A DNA stretch of 15,732 nucleotides from Candidatus Neomicrothrix sp. UBA4742. Lineage in GTDB: Bacteria > Actinomycetota > Acidimicrobiia > Acidimicrobiales > Acidimicrobilacustridaceae. Both the position numbers and the translations under genes were made by a program. The stretch is taken from NCBI GenBank assembly GCA_002403895.1, contig DHIQ01000076.1:1-15732 (forward strand). The letters are read 5' to 3'. Positions 6,358 through 13,884 of this stretch are shown in pieces. The notes beneath the pieces are model-generated. The model searched no databases, had not been told where the DNA came from, and saw only the letters and a program-made list of their open reading frames with translations. The first letter of the stretch is position 1. Each line of letters opens with the position of its first letter.

Positions 6358-7421
6358 GAGCCACCTCGCGATGCCGTCTCAATACGACGTCGGAGGACAT
6401 CGAGGACCGGGTTGTCGGCGATGGGCAGCACCGGTGTCCGGCCGGCCCGTAGGTGCAGCAAGGCGATCCGCGTCATGATGGCCGTGCTACGGACGAGGGC
6501 GAAGATCTCATACCAGTCGAGGTCTCGCACCGGCCGTCCGAGGTGGGCTTCGTAGTGGGCGACGGCTTCGTCGCGCGGGGGGAAGCCGGGCACGGTTCGA
6601 CCGAAGAGCTCGCTCTGCATGGCCTCGAGCCCGAGGAACCACGCCAGGTCGTGCTCGGCCGGTCCGATGGTGGCCATCTCCCAGTCGAGTACCGCTACGG
6701 CCCGCCGATCGCCGTCAAAGATCACGTTGCCCAGGCGCACGTCGCCCCACAGCAGGCTGGGTCGTGGCTCGTCGTCGGGGCGGTGGTTGCGGCACCACTC
6801 GAGGGCGTCGACCAGCGCCGGCACGATCGGCTCCCCGTCGGCGTACCAGTCGAGGTAGGCCGACCAGTGGGCGAGCTCGGCTCCGAGATCGCGGGCCGGC
6901 ACCACCTCGTCGAGGCCGTCGCGGCGCCAGTCGACCCGGTGGATGGCCGCCAGCATTTCGAGGAAGTGACCGTGGAGGTCGGCCTGGGCCTCCGATGACG
7001 CCGAGATGATCCAGTCATCGAGGAGCGTCACGTCGCCCGGGATGTGGCCGTCGATCGTGGGCATGACGAGGAAGGGCGCATCCAGCCACGCCGTGTCGCT
7101 TTCGAACTCGACCGGGACCGCGGTGGGGATGCCTGCGGCCGACACCGCCGTTTGGGTGCAGGCCTGCTGCGACAGGTCGTAGGACTCGAAGGTGCCTTCC
7201 GCCGACGGCGGGAGACGCAGCACCAGGGACTCGCTCCACGGCGCGCCGCCACGGGTGCCCACGGCGTCGAGCACGACCGTCTCGCTGGAGAGCCCCTCGG
7301 ACGGTCGCGTGCAGCCGATGATGCGGACCTCATCGAGGCCGCGCCGAGCACACAGCCAGGGAGTGATCCCCCCGGCGATGGCATCGAGGTCGCGCTCGAC
7401 CACCAGAGCCATACCGGTCAT
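6354..7421 (-). CDS. APH-family phosphotransferase, WGD variant
   Basis: A 355-residue kinase-like protein of the aminoglycoside phosphotransferase (APH/choline kinase) fold. The catalytic loop reads LLWGDVRLGNVIF (residues 223-235), with Asp227 and Asn232 kept but Trp225 in place of the usual His of HGD....N. The metal-binding segment is VLDWEMATIG (244-253), with DWE as in the kinase domain of animal ACAD10/ACAD11. The nucleotide-binding strand has LVLRLP, with Arg where many kinases have Lys. I recall WGD forms as recurring in actinobacterial members, so this probably marks a subfamily rather than a dead enzyme. The likely substrate is a hydroxylated acyl group, judged from context only. 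The ATG overlaps the preceding kinase stop as ATGA; a second Met at residue 4 is possible. It is one of two adjacent paralogs. Confidence 0.9.
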   Translation of the reverse strand: MTGMALVVERDLDAIAGGITPWLCARRGLDEVRIIGCTRPSEGLSSETVVLDAVGTRGGAPWSESLVLRLPPSAEGTFESYDLSQQACTQTAVSAAGIPTAVPVEFESDTAWLDAPFLVMPTIDGHIPGDVTLLDDWIISASSEAQADLHGHFLEMLAAIHRVDWRRDGLDEVVPARDLGAELAHWSAYLDWYADGEPIVPALVDALEWCRNHRPDDEPRPSLLWGDVRLGNVIFDGDRRAVAVLDWEMATIGPAEHDLAWFLGLEAMQSELFGRTVPGFPPRDEAVAHYEAHLGRPVRDLDWYEIFALVRSTAIMTRIALLHLRAGRTPVLPIADNPVLDVLRRRIETASRGGS

Positions 7422-8512
7422 CCCCCCGATGGCCGGGCCGGCACGGACCCGAGCGTCGTGCGGCGAGCGAGGTCGGCGGCGGCGGCGGCTCGCTCGAGCA
7501 CGACCCGCCCGAACTCCGCCATCTTCTCGTTGCCCTTGGGCTGGGCGACGTAGCGGGCGTAGCCACCCTCTAACACGATGGCAATCTTGAACCCGGCCAA
7601 AATCACGTAGTAGTCGATCTCATCGACGGGCCGACCACTTAGACGGTGGTAGTGGTCGAGCATCTGGTCACGGCTCGGCATGCCGGCCATGTCGACGTAG
7701 CCGCTGGTGGGCTCGGCGCCGGGGTCGGGCCAGCCCATCAGGACCCAACCCAAGTCGAGCAGCGGGTCACCGATGGTCGCCATCTCCCAGTCGATGATGG
7801 CGGCCAGCGTGGCGGGCGCGCCGTGGGCGTAGAGGACGTTGGCGAACTGGTAGTCGCCGTGCAGGATGCCCGGTTCGTACTGGCTGGGCTTGTGGGTGCG
7901 GAGCCAGTCGGCGGCCACGTCGAGGCCGGGGATGTCGCGGAAGCGGAACTGGTCGAGATGCGCCAGCCATCGGTCGACCTGACGCTCGTGGAAGCCATCG
8001 GGCCGACCGAAACCGTCGAGCCCGCGCGCTCGCCAGTCGCGCACCGAGGCCAGCTTGGCGATGCCCCCCACGAGCTCAAAGGCCAGGCCCCGCCGCGCCT
8101 CCAGGTCGATGTCGAACGGCGGGGCCCACTGGGGGAAGGCCATTGGCGACCAGCCCTCGACGTGGGCCATGAGGTAGAACGGCCGCCCGGCCACCGTCGG
8201 GTCGTCGCACACGGCGATGGCCTCGGGGTGGGGCACGTCGGTGCCCCGCAGCGCCCGCAGCACCCGGTACTCGCGCAACATGGCCGAGTCCCGGTCGGGT
8301 GGGGCGGTGTCGGGTGGGCGGCGCAGCACCATGCGCTGGTCGCCTCGCGCGACGGCGTAGACATCGTTGGAGGCACCACCCCCGATCGGCTCGAGCTCGA
8401 TCGCCGCCCCCGCGCCGGGCACACCGTTGGCGTCCATCCACCGGGCCAGGCCGGCAGGCGAGAGCGCCGTCGAGGTGGCGGCCGGCACCAATGGAGGGTC
8501 GTTGTCAGGCAC
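7418..8512 (-). CDS. APH-family phosphotransferase, ACAD10/11-kinase type
   Basis: A 364-residue APH-fold kinase. The catalytic loop ILHGDYQFANVLY (residues 216-228) has the full HGD....N set (His218, Asp220, Asn225), followed by AIIDWEMATIGDPLLDLGW (238-256), which is close to the kinase domain of ACAD11. The N-lobe contains GGGASNDVYAV (44-54) as glycine-rich loop and MVLRRP as the lysine-position strand. In ACAD10/ACAD11 this domain phosphorylates the hydroxyl of 4-hydroxyacyl-CoA. Here it is a stand-alone protein encoded near an ACAD11-like dehydrogenase, so the same role is a reasonable inference. The start is GTG at 8512-8510, overlapping the SDR stop by 8 nt; no upstream in-frame alternative looks better. 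It is more canonical than the kinase that follows it. Confidence 0.92.
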   Translation of the reverse strand: MPDNDPPLVPAATSTALSPAGLARWMDANGVPGAGAAIELEPIGGGASNDVYAVARGDQRMVLRRPPDTAPPDRDSAMLREYRVLRALRGTDVPHPEAIAVCDDPTVAGRPFYLMAHVEGWSPMAFPQWAPPFDIDLEARRGLAFELVGGIAKLASVRDWRARGLDGFGRPDGFHERQVDRWLAHLDQFRFRDIPGLDVAADWLRTHKPSQYEPGILHGDYQFANVLYAHGAPATLAAIIDWEMATIGDPLLDLGWVLMGWPDPGAEPTSGYVDMAGMPSRDQMLDHYHRLSGRPVDEIDYYVILAGFKIAIVLEGGYARYVAQPKGNEKMAEFGRVVLERAAAAADLARRTTLGSVPARPSGG

Positions 8513-9377
8513 CGGCGTAGGGCTCCACGAACACGGCGTCGGCGGGGGCCACGTCGGCTAGGCCGGAGGCGGCCCGGGTGGGAGGCCGGCGCTGCCCGGA
8601 CGGGTCGGTGGCGCGGCTGGCCATGATCCCGTGCTGCTCACGCAGCTCGAACATGCTGAACAGTTCACCGCTCACCTCGGCCGGCTGACCCAGGAGCCAC
8701 ACGATCCCCTCGGCCGCCACCTCGGGCGGTTCCCAGCTCGATTGGTCGGCCCCCGGGGCATTGGCGACGAACCCCTCGGACGCGACCGGGATGTCGACCC
8801 GAAACCCGTTCACCGCGATGCCGTCGGGGCGGAGCTGGCGGGCGGCATCGACCGTCGCCCGCTCGAGAGCGGCCTTCGACATGCCGTAGGCCATGAGTCC
8901 GGGGTAGGGGAACAGGGCGGCGACGGACGAGACGTTCACGATCGCGCCGCGATCGGAGGCCCGCAGGTGCGGCGCCGCCTGCTGCATGGCGACGAGCGGA
9001 GCGGTGACGTTGACTGCCATCAGCAGCTCGTAGCGCCGCAGCGGGATGTCGAGGTCGCCGACGAACGTGACCGCCGCGTTGTTGACGAGGTAGTCGAGGT
9101 GACCGAAGTGCTCGACGGTGTGCTCGACCATGGCGACCACCTCGTCAGTGACGGCCAGGTTCGTCGGCACCGCCAGAGCGTCACCCCCGGCGGCGCGGAT
9201 GCGCTCGACGGTCTCGTCGAGCGTGCCCGGGGTGCGCTGGGGTGACGCGGCTGTCGAACGGGCCGCGCAGGCCACCGCGCAGCCCTGCGCGGCGAGGGCG
9301 ACCGCCGTAGCCGCGCCGATGCCCCGGCTGGCCCCAGTTACCAGCGCGACCCGCCCGGCCCGCGGCCCGCCACTCAT
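8505..9377 (-). CDS. Short-chain dehydrogenase/reductase with C-terminal tail
   Basis: A 290-residue classical SDR. The ATG at 9377-9375 is chosen because it overlaps the dehydrogenase stop as ATGA and places TGASRGIG at residues 14-21, the normal position. A longer frame to 9461 would add 28 Arg-rich residues over the preceding gene. The cofactor and active-site elements are NNAAV (99-103), Ser150/Ser151 in NVSSVA and Tyr164-x-x-x-Lys168 in YGMSK. Arg40 and the following basic residue pattern could suit NADP, but this is uncertain. It probably oxidises a hydroxyacyl-CoA or alcohol. After the catalytic core, instead of the usual GG ending, it has SGELFSMFELREQHG and a tail of about 45 residues rich in Pro, Arg and Ala, of unknown role. 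It lies between the ACAD11-like dehydrogenase and the kinases in the same operon. Confidence 0.9.
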   Translation of the reverse strand: MSGGPRAGRVALVTGASRGIGAATAVALAAQGCAVACAARSTAASPQRTPGTLDETVERIRAAGGDALAVPTNLAVTDEVVAMVEHTVEHFGHLDYLVNNAAVTFVGDLDIPLRRYELLMAVNVTAPLVAMQQAAPHLRASDRGAIVNVSSVAALFPYPGLMAYGMSKAALERATVDAARQLRPDGIAVNGFRVDIPVASEGFVANAPGADQSSWEPPEVAAEGIVWLLGQPAEVSGELFSMFELREQHGIMASRATDPSGQRRPPTRAASGLADVAPADAVFVEPYAGA

Positions 9378-10672
9378 GGGGAATCGAACCCTTCGCCGAG
9401 CGTGTCGCCGTAACGCTCGAGTGCCTGCTCCTGGCGATACTCGCGGAACTCGGTGGGCCACGGTCGGTCGGTGGGCTCGTGGTCAGCCAACACGTGGCGG
9501 GCGAGGTTGGCCCGGTGCACTTCGGTGGGGCCGTCGGCCAGGCCGAGGGCGAATGACGCGGTGAGCCAGCCCATCAGCGGCAGCTCGGTGGTGGTGCCGA
9601 GCGCGCCGTGGACCTGGATGGTGCGTCCCACGATGTCGTGCAGCACCTTGGGGATCAGGGTCTTGAGCACGCCGATCTGGGTGATGGCGGCCCGCTCGTC
9701 GCCCTGATCGATGAGCCACGCGGTGTGCAGCACGGTGAGGCGAAACTGCACGAGCTGGGCGTACGAGTCGGCCACGAAGCCCTGTACGAACTGCTTGTCA
9801 GCCAGCCGGCCGTCACGTGTCGTTCGGCTCAGGGCCCGCTCGCACAGCATGTCCAGGGCGCGCTGGCACATGCCGATGGTGCGCATGGCGTGGTGGATCC
9901 TTCCGCCCGACAACCGCGACTGGGCGACGGCGAAGCCGCGACCCTCCTCGCCCAGCAGGGCGTCGGCCGGCACCCGCACGCGGTCGTAGCGCACGAGGGC
10001 GTGGCCGGGCTCGTGGCCCGCCGAACCGTAGAGGTGGTGGACGGCGTCGATCTCGATTCCGGGCGTGTCGGCCGGCACCAGGAACATCGACGTGCCCCGG
10101 TGCACCGCGACGTCGGGATCGGTCACGGCCATGACGATCAGGAACGTGGCCACGGTGGCGTTGGACGAGAAGTACTTGGTGCCCTCGATCACCCATTCGT
10201 CGCCGTCACGGAGGGCGCGGGTGGTGAACAGCGCCGGGTCGGAGCCACCCTGAGGCTCGGTCATCGAGAAGCACGAGAAGATCTCGCCGTCGAGCAGCGG
10301 CTGCAGGTAGCGCGCCTTCTGATCGTCGGTGCCGAAGCGGGCGAGGATCTCGGCGTTTCCCGTGTCGGGGGCCTGCGTGCCGAACACGATGGGCGACCAG
10401 CCCGATCGCCCCAGGATCTCGTTGAGCAGGGTGAGCTTCACGGCGCCGTAGCCCTGGCCGCCGAGCTCCGGACCGAGGTGGCAGGCCCACAGGCCGTGGT
10501 CACGTACCTGCTGTTTGAGGGGATCGACCACCGCCCGCCGGGTGTCGTCGAGGGGCAGGTACTCGCACCCCGGGAACAACACGTCGAGGGGTTCGACGTC
10601 GTCGCGGACGAAGCGGTTCACCCAGTCGAGGCGCTCCTGGAACTCGGACTCGATGGAGAAGTCGACGGCCAT
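9374..10672 (-). CDS. ACAD10/11-type acyl-CoA dehydrogenase
   Basis: A 432-residue flavin acyl-CoA dehydrogenase whose signature positions closely follow animal ACAD11: QAPDTGN (residues 100-106), SCFSMTEPQGGSDP (133-146), GRIHHAMRTIG (257-267), RALDMLCERA (271-280), and LADGPTEVHR (378-387). The acid in ADGP replaces the Glu of ordinary medium-chain enzymes. FAD contacts are expected from the MTEP region and QVHGALGTTTE (353-363). In animals ACAD10/11 act on 4-hydroxyacyl-CoAs, with an attached kinase domain phosphorylating the hydroxyl and the dehydrogenase domain eliminating phosphate. This protein has no kinase domain, but two kinases are encoded downstream in the same operon. The ATG at 10672 lies 1 nt after the stop of the FadE26-like gene (TGACATG). 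Family assignment is firm; the hydroxyacyl role is inferred. Confidence 0.93.
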   Translation of the reverse strand: MAVDFSIESEFQERLDWVNRFVRDDVEPLDVLFPGCEYLPLDDTRRAVVDPLKQQVRDHGLWACHLGPELGGQGYGAVKLTLLNEILGRSGWSPIVFGTQAPDTGNAEILARFGTDDQKARYLQPLLDGEIFSCFSMTEPQGGSDPALFTTRALRDGDEWVIEGTKYFSSNATVATFLIVMAVTDPDVAVHRGTSMFLVPADTPGIEIDAVHHLYGSAGHEPGHALVRYDRVRVPADALLGEEGRGFAVAQSRLSGGRIHHAMRTIGMCQRALDMLCERALSRTTRDGRLADKQFVQGFVADSYAQLVQFRLTVLHTAWLIDQGDERAAITQIGVLKTLIPKVLHDIVGRTIQVHGALGTTTELPLMGWLTASFALGLADGPTEVHRANLARHVLADHEPTDRPWPTEFREYRQEQALERYGDTLGEGFDSP

Positions 10673-10673
10673 G

Positions 10674-11906
10674 TCAGCGCCGGGGCATCTTGAGGGCCTT
10701 GTCGGCGATGATGTTCTTCTGCACCTCGGTGGTGCCGGCCCCGATCGAGGTGTAGCGCTGGAACACGTAGAGCCGGTTCCAGGCGCCGCCGTCGACCGCG
10801 CCGGGCGCGCCCTTGGACGGGAGGGCCTGCGGGCCCAGCAGGTCGACGGCCAGCTCGGCGAGGGTCTGGGCCAGGTACGACCATTGAAGCTTGGCGAGGG
10901 GCACCTCCGGCCAGTTCTTCTCGTTGCGGAGGATCTTCGACAGGGCGCGGTAGTTGAGCAGCTTGGTGTACTCGATGCGGATGTGGGCTTCGGCGATCCG
11001 GGCCCGCAGCGAGGGGTCGTCGAGGGCGGCGGGGTTGACCGACCGGGCCAGGTTCACCATGGCATCGAGGTCGGCCCGCATGCCGATGGCCAACCCTGCG
11101 GTCCCCACCCGCTCCGAGCCGAGCGTGCCCATGGCGACCTGCCAGCCTTCGCCCTCGCCGCCGAGCCGGTAGGAGGCCGGCACCCGGGCGTCGTCGAAGA
11201 AGACCTCGCAGAACATCTCCTCGCCGGTGAGGTCGCGGATCGGTCGGACGGTGATGCCCGGCACGTCGAGGTCGACGATCAGGGCGGTGATGCCCTCGTG
11301 CTTGCGCTTCTCCTCGATGGCGGTCGGATCGGATCGCACCAGGAACAGGCCCCACTTGGCGATGTGGGCGCTGGAGGTCCAGGTCTTCTGGCCGTTGAGC
11401 ACGTAGTCGTCGCCGTCGAGCACCGCCATGGTTCGGAGGTTGGCCAGGTCGCTGCCGGCTTCGGGCTCGCTGAAGCCCTGACACCAGTGGTCGTCGGCGT
11501 TCAAGATGTTGGGCACCCACCGCTGCTTCTGCTCGTCGGTACCCCATCGGATGATCATGGGGCCGATTTGCCACAACCCGTTGGCGTTGTAGATCCCGGG
11601 CGTGCGGTAGCGGGCCATCGTTTCGGAGTAGATGACGTTCTGGGTGACGGTGGCGTCGCGCCCGCCCCACTCGGCGGGCCAGGAGATGGCGGCCCAGCGC
11701 CCCTCGTTGAGCTTGCGCTGCCAGGCCCGGCGCCGCTCCATCTGGGACAGCACCCCGCCACTGCCGGCGCCACCGGTGCCGTCGGCCTCGCCTTCGGGGC
11801 TTTCTTCCTCGGACCACTCGGTCAGGAACTTGGGCAGGTTCTCGTCGAGCCATTCGACGAGCTCCTGACGGAAGGCCTCGTCCTCAGCGGTGTAGGCGAA
11901 GTCCAT
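10674..11906 (-). CDS. Acyl-CoA dehydrogenase, FadE26/FadE28-like large subunit
   Basis: A 410-residue dehydrogenase and first gene of the eight-gene minus-strand operon. It contains the flavin and substrate motifs GFSEPEAGSDLANL (residues 144-157) and WTSSAH (176-181), and the C-terminal GAGTTEVQKNIIADKALKMP typical of the catalytic partner in heteromeric FadE26-FadE27 or FadE28-FadE29 enzymes of mycobacterial steroid side-chain oxidation. Glu265 in SERVG is the candidate catalytic base by analogy. A probable partner, FadE27-like, is encoded divergently from the same promoter region. An acidic and Gly-rich insert (about residues 31-54: SEEESPEGE then GTGGAGSGG) separates the first helices and is unusual. 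The ATG at 11906 has no Shine-Dalgarno but has TAGTAT 8 nt upstream. Oxidation of a 2,3-saturated acyl-CoA is secure at family level; the substrate is not known. Confidence 0.93.
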   Translation of the reverse strand: MDFAYTAEDEAFRQELVEWLDENLPKFLTEWSEEESPEGEADGTGGAGSGGVLSQMERRRAWQRKLNEGRWAAISWPAEWGGRDATVTQNVIYSETMARYRTPGIYNANGLWQIGPMIIRWGTDEQKQRWVPNILNADDHWCQGFSEPEAGSDLANLRTMAVLDGDDYVLNGQKTWTSSAHIAKWGLFLVRSDPTAIEEKRKHEGITALIVDLDVPGITVRPIRDLTGEEMFCEVFFDDARVPASYRLGGEGEGWQVAMGTLGSERVGTAGLAIGMRADLDAMVNLARSVNPAALDDPSLRARIAEAHIRIEYTKLLNYRALSKILRNEKNWPEVPLAKLQWSYLAQTLAELAVDLLGPQALPSKGAPGAVDGGAWNRLYVFQRYTSIGAGTTEVQKNIIADKALKMPRR

Positions 11907-11914
11907 GCCCGCCG

Positions 11915-11920
11915 ATACTA
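11915..11920 (-). promoter_or_regulatory. Putative -10 box (TAGTAT) of the eight-gene operon
   Basis: On the minus strand TAGTAT fits TANNNT and ends 8 nt before the ATG at 11906, placing transcription start at the start codon. It lies 10 bp from the palindrome at 11931-11946. Assigned by eye. Confidence 0.5.
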
Positions 11921-11928
11921 GGCGGCGA

Positions 11929-11948
11929 ACCTGACGGGGGCGTCAGGT
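11929..11948. promoter_or_regulatory. Palindromic operator, site 2 (strongest copy)
   Basis: ACCTGACG-GGGG-CGTCAGGT has perfect 8-bp arms around 4 bp. Its core CTGAC-N6-GTCAG occupies 11931-11946 and matches sites 1 and 3. It lies between the divergent FadE26-like and FadE27-like genes, 22 bp from one start codon and 11 bp from the other, and touches the plus-strand -10 box. A single dimer bound here could control both subunits of the putative heterodimeric dehydrogenase and the whole P450-kinase operon. Confidence 0.8.
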
Positions 11949-11953
11949 AAGCT
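11948..11953 (+). promoter_or_regulatory. Putative -10 box (TAAGCT) of the FadE27-like unit
   Basis: TAAGCT fits TANNNT and ends 6 nt before the GTG at 11960, with no Shine-Dalgarno between. Its first base is the last base of the extended palindrome, so a bound regulator would cover it. Assigned by eye. Confidence 0.45.
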
Positions 11954-11959
11954 GCGGGC

Positions 11960-13054
11960 GTGGAGTTCGCCCTCGACGACGATCAGCAGGCCCTGCAGAC
12001 GACGGTGCGCGAGGTCCTCGCCAACCGGGCCCCCTCGACCTACGTGCGCTCCATGGTCGACGACGACACGGGCGTCACCGACGCCATGTGGGCCACCATG
12101 GTCGAGCTCGGCTGGGTCGGGCTGCTCGTTCCCGAGGAGCAGGGCGGCGCCGGCCGGGGCCTCCTCGAGATGATGGTCGTGCTCGAGGAGATGGGCCGGC
12201 TCCCGCTGCCCGGTCCGTTCCTCTCGTCCGCCGTGCTGGCCACCATGGCGGCCCGCCGACTCGGCCTCACCGACCGGCTGGCCACGCTGGCGGCCGGCAC
12301 CACCCGCGGCACCGTGGCCGTCGACGAGGACGGCCACGGCGATGTGGTCGACCGCATCCGCACCCGGGCGTCACGCAAGTCGGGCCAATGGCGTCTCGCC
12401 GGCACCAAGTCCGTCGTGCTCGACGGGCAGAGTGCCGACTGGGTGCTCGTCCCCGCCCGCACCCAGCAGGGCCTCGGCACCTTCGTGATCGAAGCGCCCC
12501 GGGCCGAGCCGATGGCCGGTCTCGACGTCACCCGCCGCACCGCACGCCTCGAGCTGATCGATGCCCCGGCCATCCCCGTCGGTCCCGACGGCGACCACAC
12601 CGCGATCTGGCAGCGGGTGGTCGACGACGGGGCGGTCGCCCTGTGCGCCGAGACGTTGGGGTCGATGGAGCAGGCCTTCGACCTCGCCGTGGACTACGCC
12701 AAGGTGCGGGTGCAGTTCGATCGCCCCATAGCGACCTTCCAGGCCATCAAGCACAAGGCGGCCGAGATGCTCGAGCGCATCGAACTGTCCAGGGTCGGGG
12801 TGCACTACGCGGCGTGGACCTCCGCTGCCGAGGAGCCCAACCGGGCCGAGGCTGCCGCCATGGCCAAGGCGTTCGTCGGGCGGGCGGCCAACGACGTGTG
12901 CGGCGAGTCGATCCAGATCCACGGCGGCGTCGGGTTCACCTGGGACTGCGACGCCCACCTCCACTACCGGCGGGCCAAGGCCAACGACCTGCTGCTCGGG
13001 TACTCGGGCACGTGGCTGCAGAAGGTGGCCGACGGCTTCCTGGCCACCGGCTGA
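11960..13054 (+). CDS. Acyl-CoA dehydrogenase, FadE27/FadE29-like small subunit
   Basis: A 364-residue dehydrogenase-fold protein starting at GTG (GTG-GAG-TTC, giving the family-typical M-E-F-x-L-x-x-x-Q start). It carries ELGWVGLLVPEEQGGAG (residues 50-65), VRVQFDRPIATFQAIKH (249-265) and ESIQIHGGVGFTWDCDAHLH (316-335). These are features of the partner subunit of mycobacterial alpha2beta2 acyl-CoA dehydrogenases such as FadE26-FadE27. The usual MTEP-type FAD/substrate loop is degenerate here (around TRRTARLELI), which also fits a subunit needing a partner. The closest candidate partner is the divergent FadE26-like gene across the shared operator. It is followed after 20 bp by an SDR that would act on the hydration product. 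Subunit pairing is inferred from families and layout. Confidence 0.92.
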   Translation: MEFALDDDQQALQTTVREVLANRAPSTYVRSMVDDDTGVTDAMWATMVELGWVGLLVPEEQGGAGRGLLEMMVVLEEMGRLPLPGPFLSSAVLATMAARRLGLTDRLATLAAGTTRGTVAVDEDGHGDVVDRIRTRASRKSGQWRLAGTKSVVLDGQSADWVLVPARTQQGLGTFVIEAPRAEPMAGLDVTRRTARLELIDAPAIPVGPDGDHTAIWQRVVDDGAVALCAETLGSMEQAFDLAVDYAKVRVQFDRPIATFQAIKHKAAEMLERIELSRVGVHYAAWTSAAEEPNRAEAAAMAKAFVGRAANDVCGESIQIHGGVGFTWDCDAHLHYRRAKANDLLLGYSGTWLQKVADGFLATG

Positions 13055-13074
13055 GCGAGGACTACCGTCGTTCC

Positions 13075-13884
13075 ATGGCGCTCGGCCCGGATTCGGTAGT
13101 GCTGACCGGACGGGTGGCGGTGGTGACCGGAGGCGGAGCAGGCATCGGTCGGGGCATCGCCCGGGGGCTCGCCGCGTTCGGTGCGTCGGTCGCCATCTGG
13201 GAGCGTGATGCCGACACCTGTGCCGCTGTGGCCGCGGAGGTCGGAGGACTCGGCATCACCACCGACGTCCGCCAGGCCGACCAGGTCGACGCGGCCCTCG
13301 CCCGCACGATCGACGAGCTCGGTCCGGTGAGGATCCTGGTGAACAACGCCGGTGGTGTGTTCGCCCTCCCGTTCCTCGAGGGGACCGAGAAGGGCTGGAA
13401 CGCGCTGCACCGCGCCAACCTCACCCACGTGATGCTGTGCACCCAGCGGGTGGCGCGCACCATGGTGGCGAGCGGCGAGCCGGGCAGCATCATCAGCGTC
13501 ACCTCGATCGAGGGAACCCGGGGAGCGCCCGGCTACGCGGCGTACGCGGCCGCCAAGGCCGGGGTCATCAATTTCACCAAGACGGCGGCGGTGGAGCTCG
13601 CCCCCCAAGGGATCCGGGTCAATGCACTCGCCCCCGACTTCACCATGACCGAGGGCCTGGCGGCGCTCGCCCCGCCGGGTCGGGCCGAGCGGTTCGGCTT
13701 CGTGGTGCCCATGGGGCGCGTCGGTGACGTCGACGAAATGGCCGGAGCTGCCGTGTTCCTGGCGTCTGACCTGTCCAGCTACGTCACCGGTCAGACCATC
13801 CACGTCGACGGTGGGTCGCACGCCGCCGGTGGCTGGTACCACGACCCCGACAGTGGCGAGTACATCCTCGGCCCGAACGCTTAG
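13075..13884 (+). CDS. Short-chain dehydrogenase/reductase
   Basis: A complete 269-residue classical SDR. TGGGAGIG at residues 18-25 is the dinucleotide-binding loop, NNAGG is at 90-94, Ser144 (or Ser141) lies in SVTSIEG, and Tyr157-x-x-x-Lys161 in YAAAK completes the catalytic set. The C-terminal YVTGQTIHVDGGS is typical, followed by GGWYHDPDSGEYILGP, an ending I associate with actinobacterial lipid-catabolism SDRs. It probably oxidises a 3-hydroxyacyl-CoA or a steroid-like alcohol. The ATG at 13075 follows the FadE27-like stop by 20 bp, with a purine-rich GCGAGGA at 13055-13061 as a possible though distant ribosome site. Frames starting as far upstream as 12088 are out-of-frame shadows over the dehydrogenase. 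It is the last gene of this two-gene unit. Confidence 0.94.
   Translation: MALGPDSVVLTGRVAVVTGGGAGIGRGIARGLAAFGASVAIWERDADTCAAVAAEVGGLGITTDVRQADQVDAALARTIDELGPVRILVNNAGGVFALPFLEGTEKGWNALHRANLTHVMLCTQRVARTMVASGEPGSIISVTSIEGTRGAPGYAAYAAAKAGVINFTKTAAVELAPQGIRVNALAPDFTMTEGLAALAPPGRAERFGFVVPMGRVGDVDEMAGAAVFLASDLSSYVTGQTIHVDGGSHAAGGWYHDPDSGEYILGPNA

Noticed and set aside
7978..7988. CCTGACGCTCG, resembling one half of the shared operator
   Set aside because: It lies inside the kinase gene and has no matching right arm at the correct spacing.
9378..9461. N-terminal extension of the first SDR
   Set aside because: The 28 extra residues are Arg-rich and lie over the ACAD11-like gene; the ATG at 9377 gives an ATGA overlap and a normal SDR N-terminus.
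12088..13074. A long open frame upstream of and in frame with the SDR, giving a 598-residue protein
   Set aside because: Before the SDR ATG at 13075 the translation is Arg/Pro/Gly-rich low-complexity, antisense-like sequence lying out of frame over the FadE27-like gene, which has clear family motifs.
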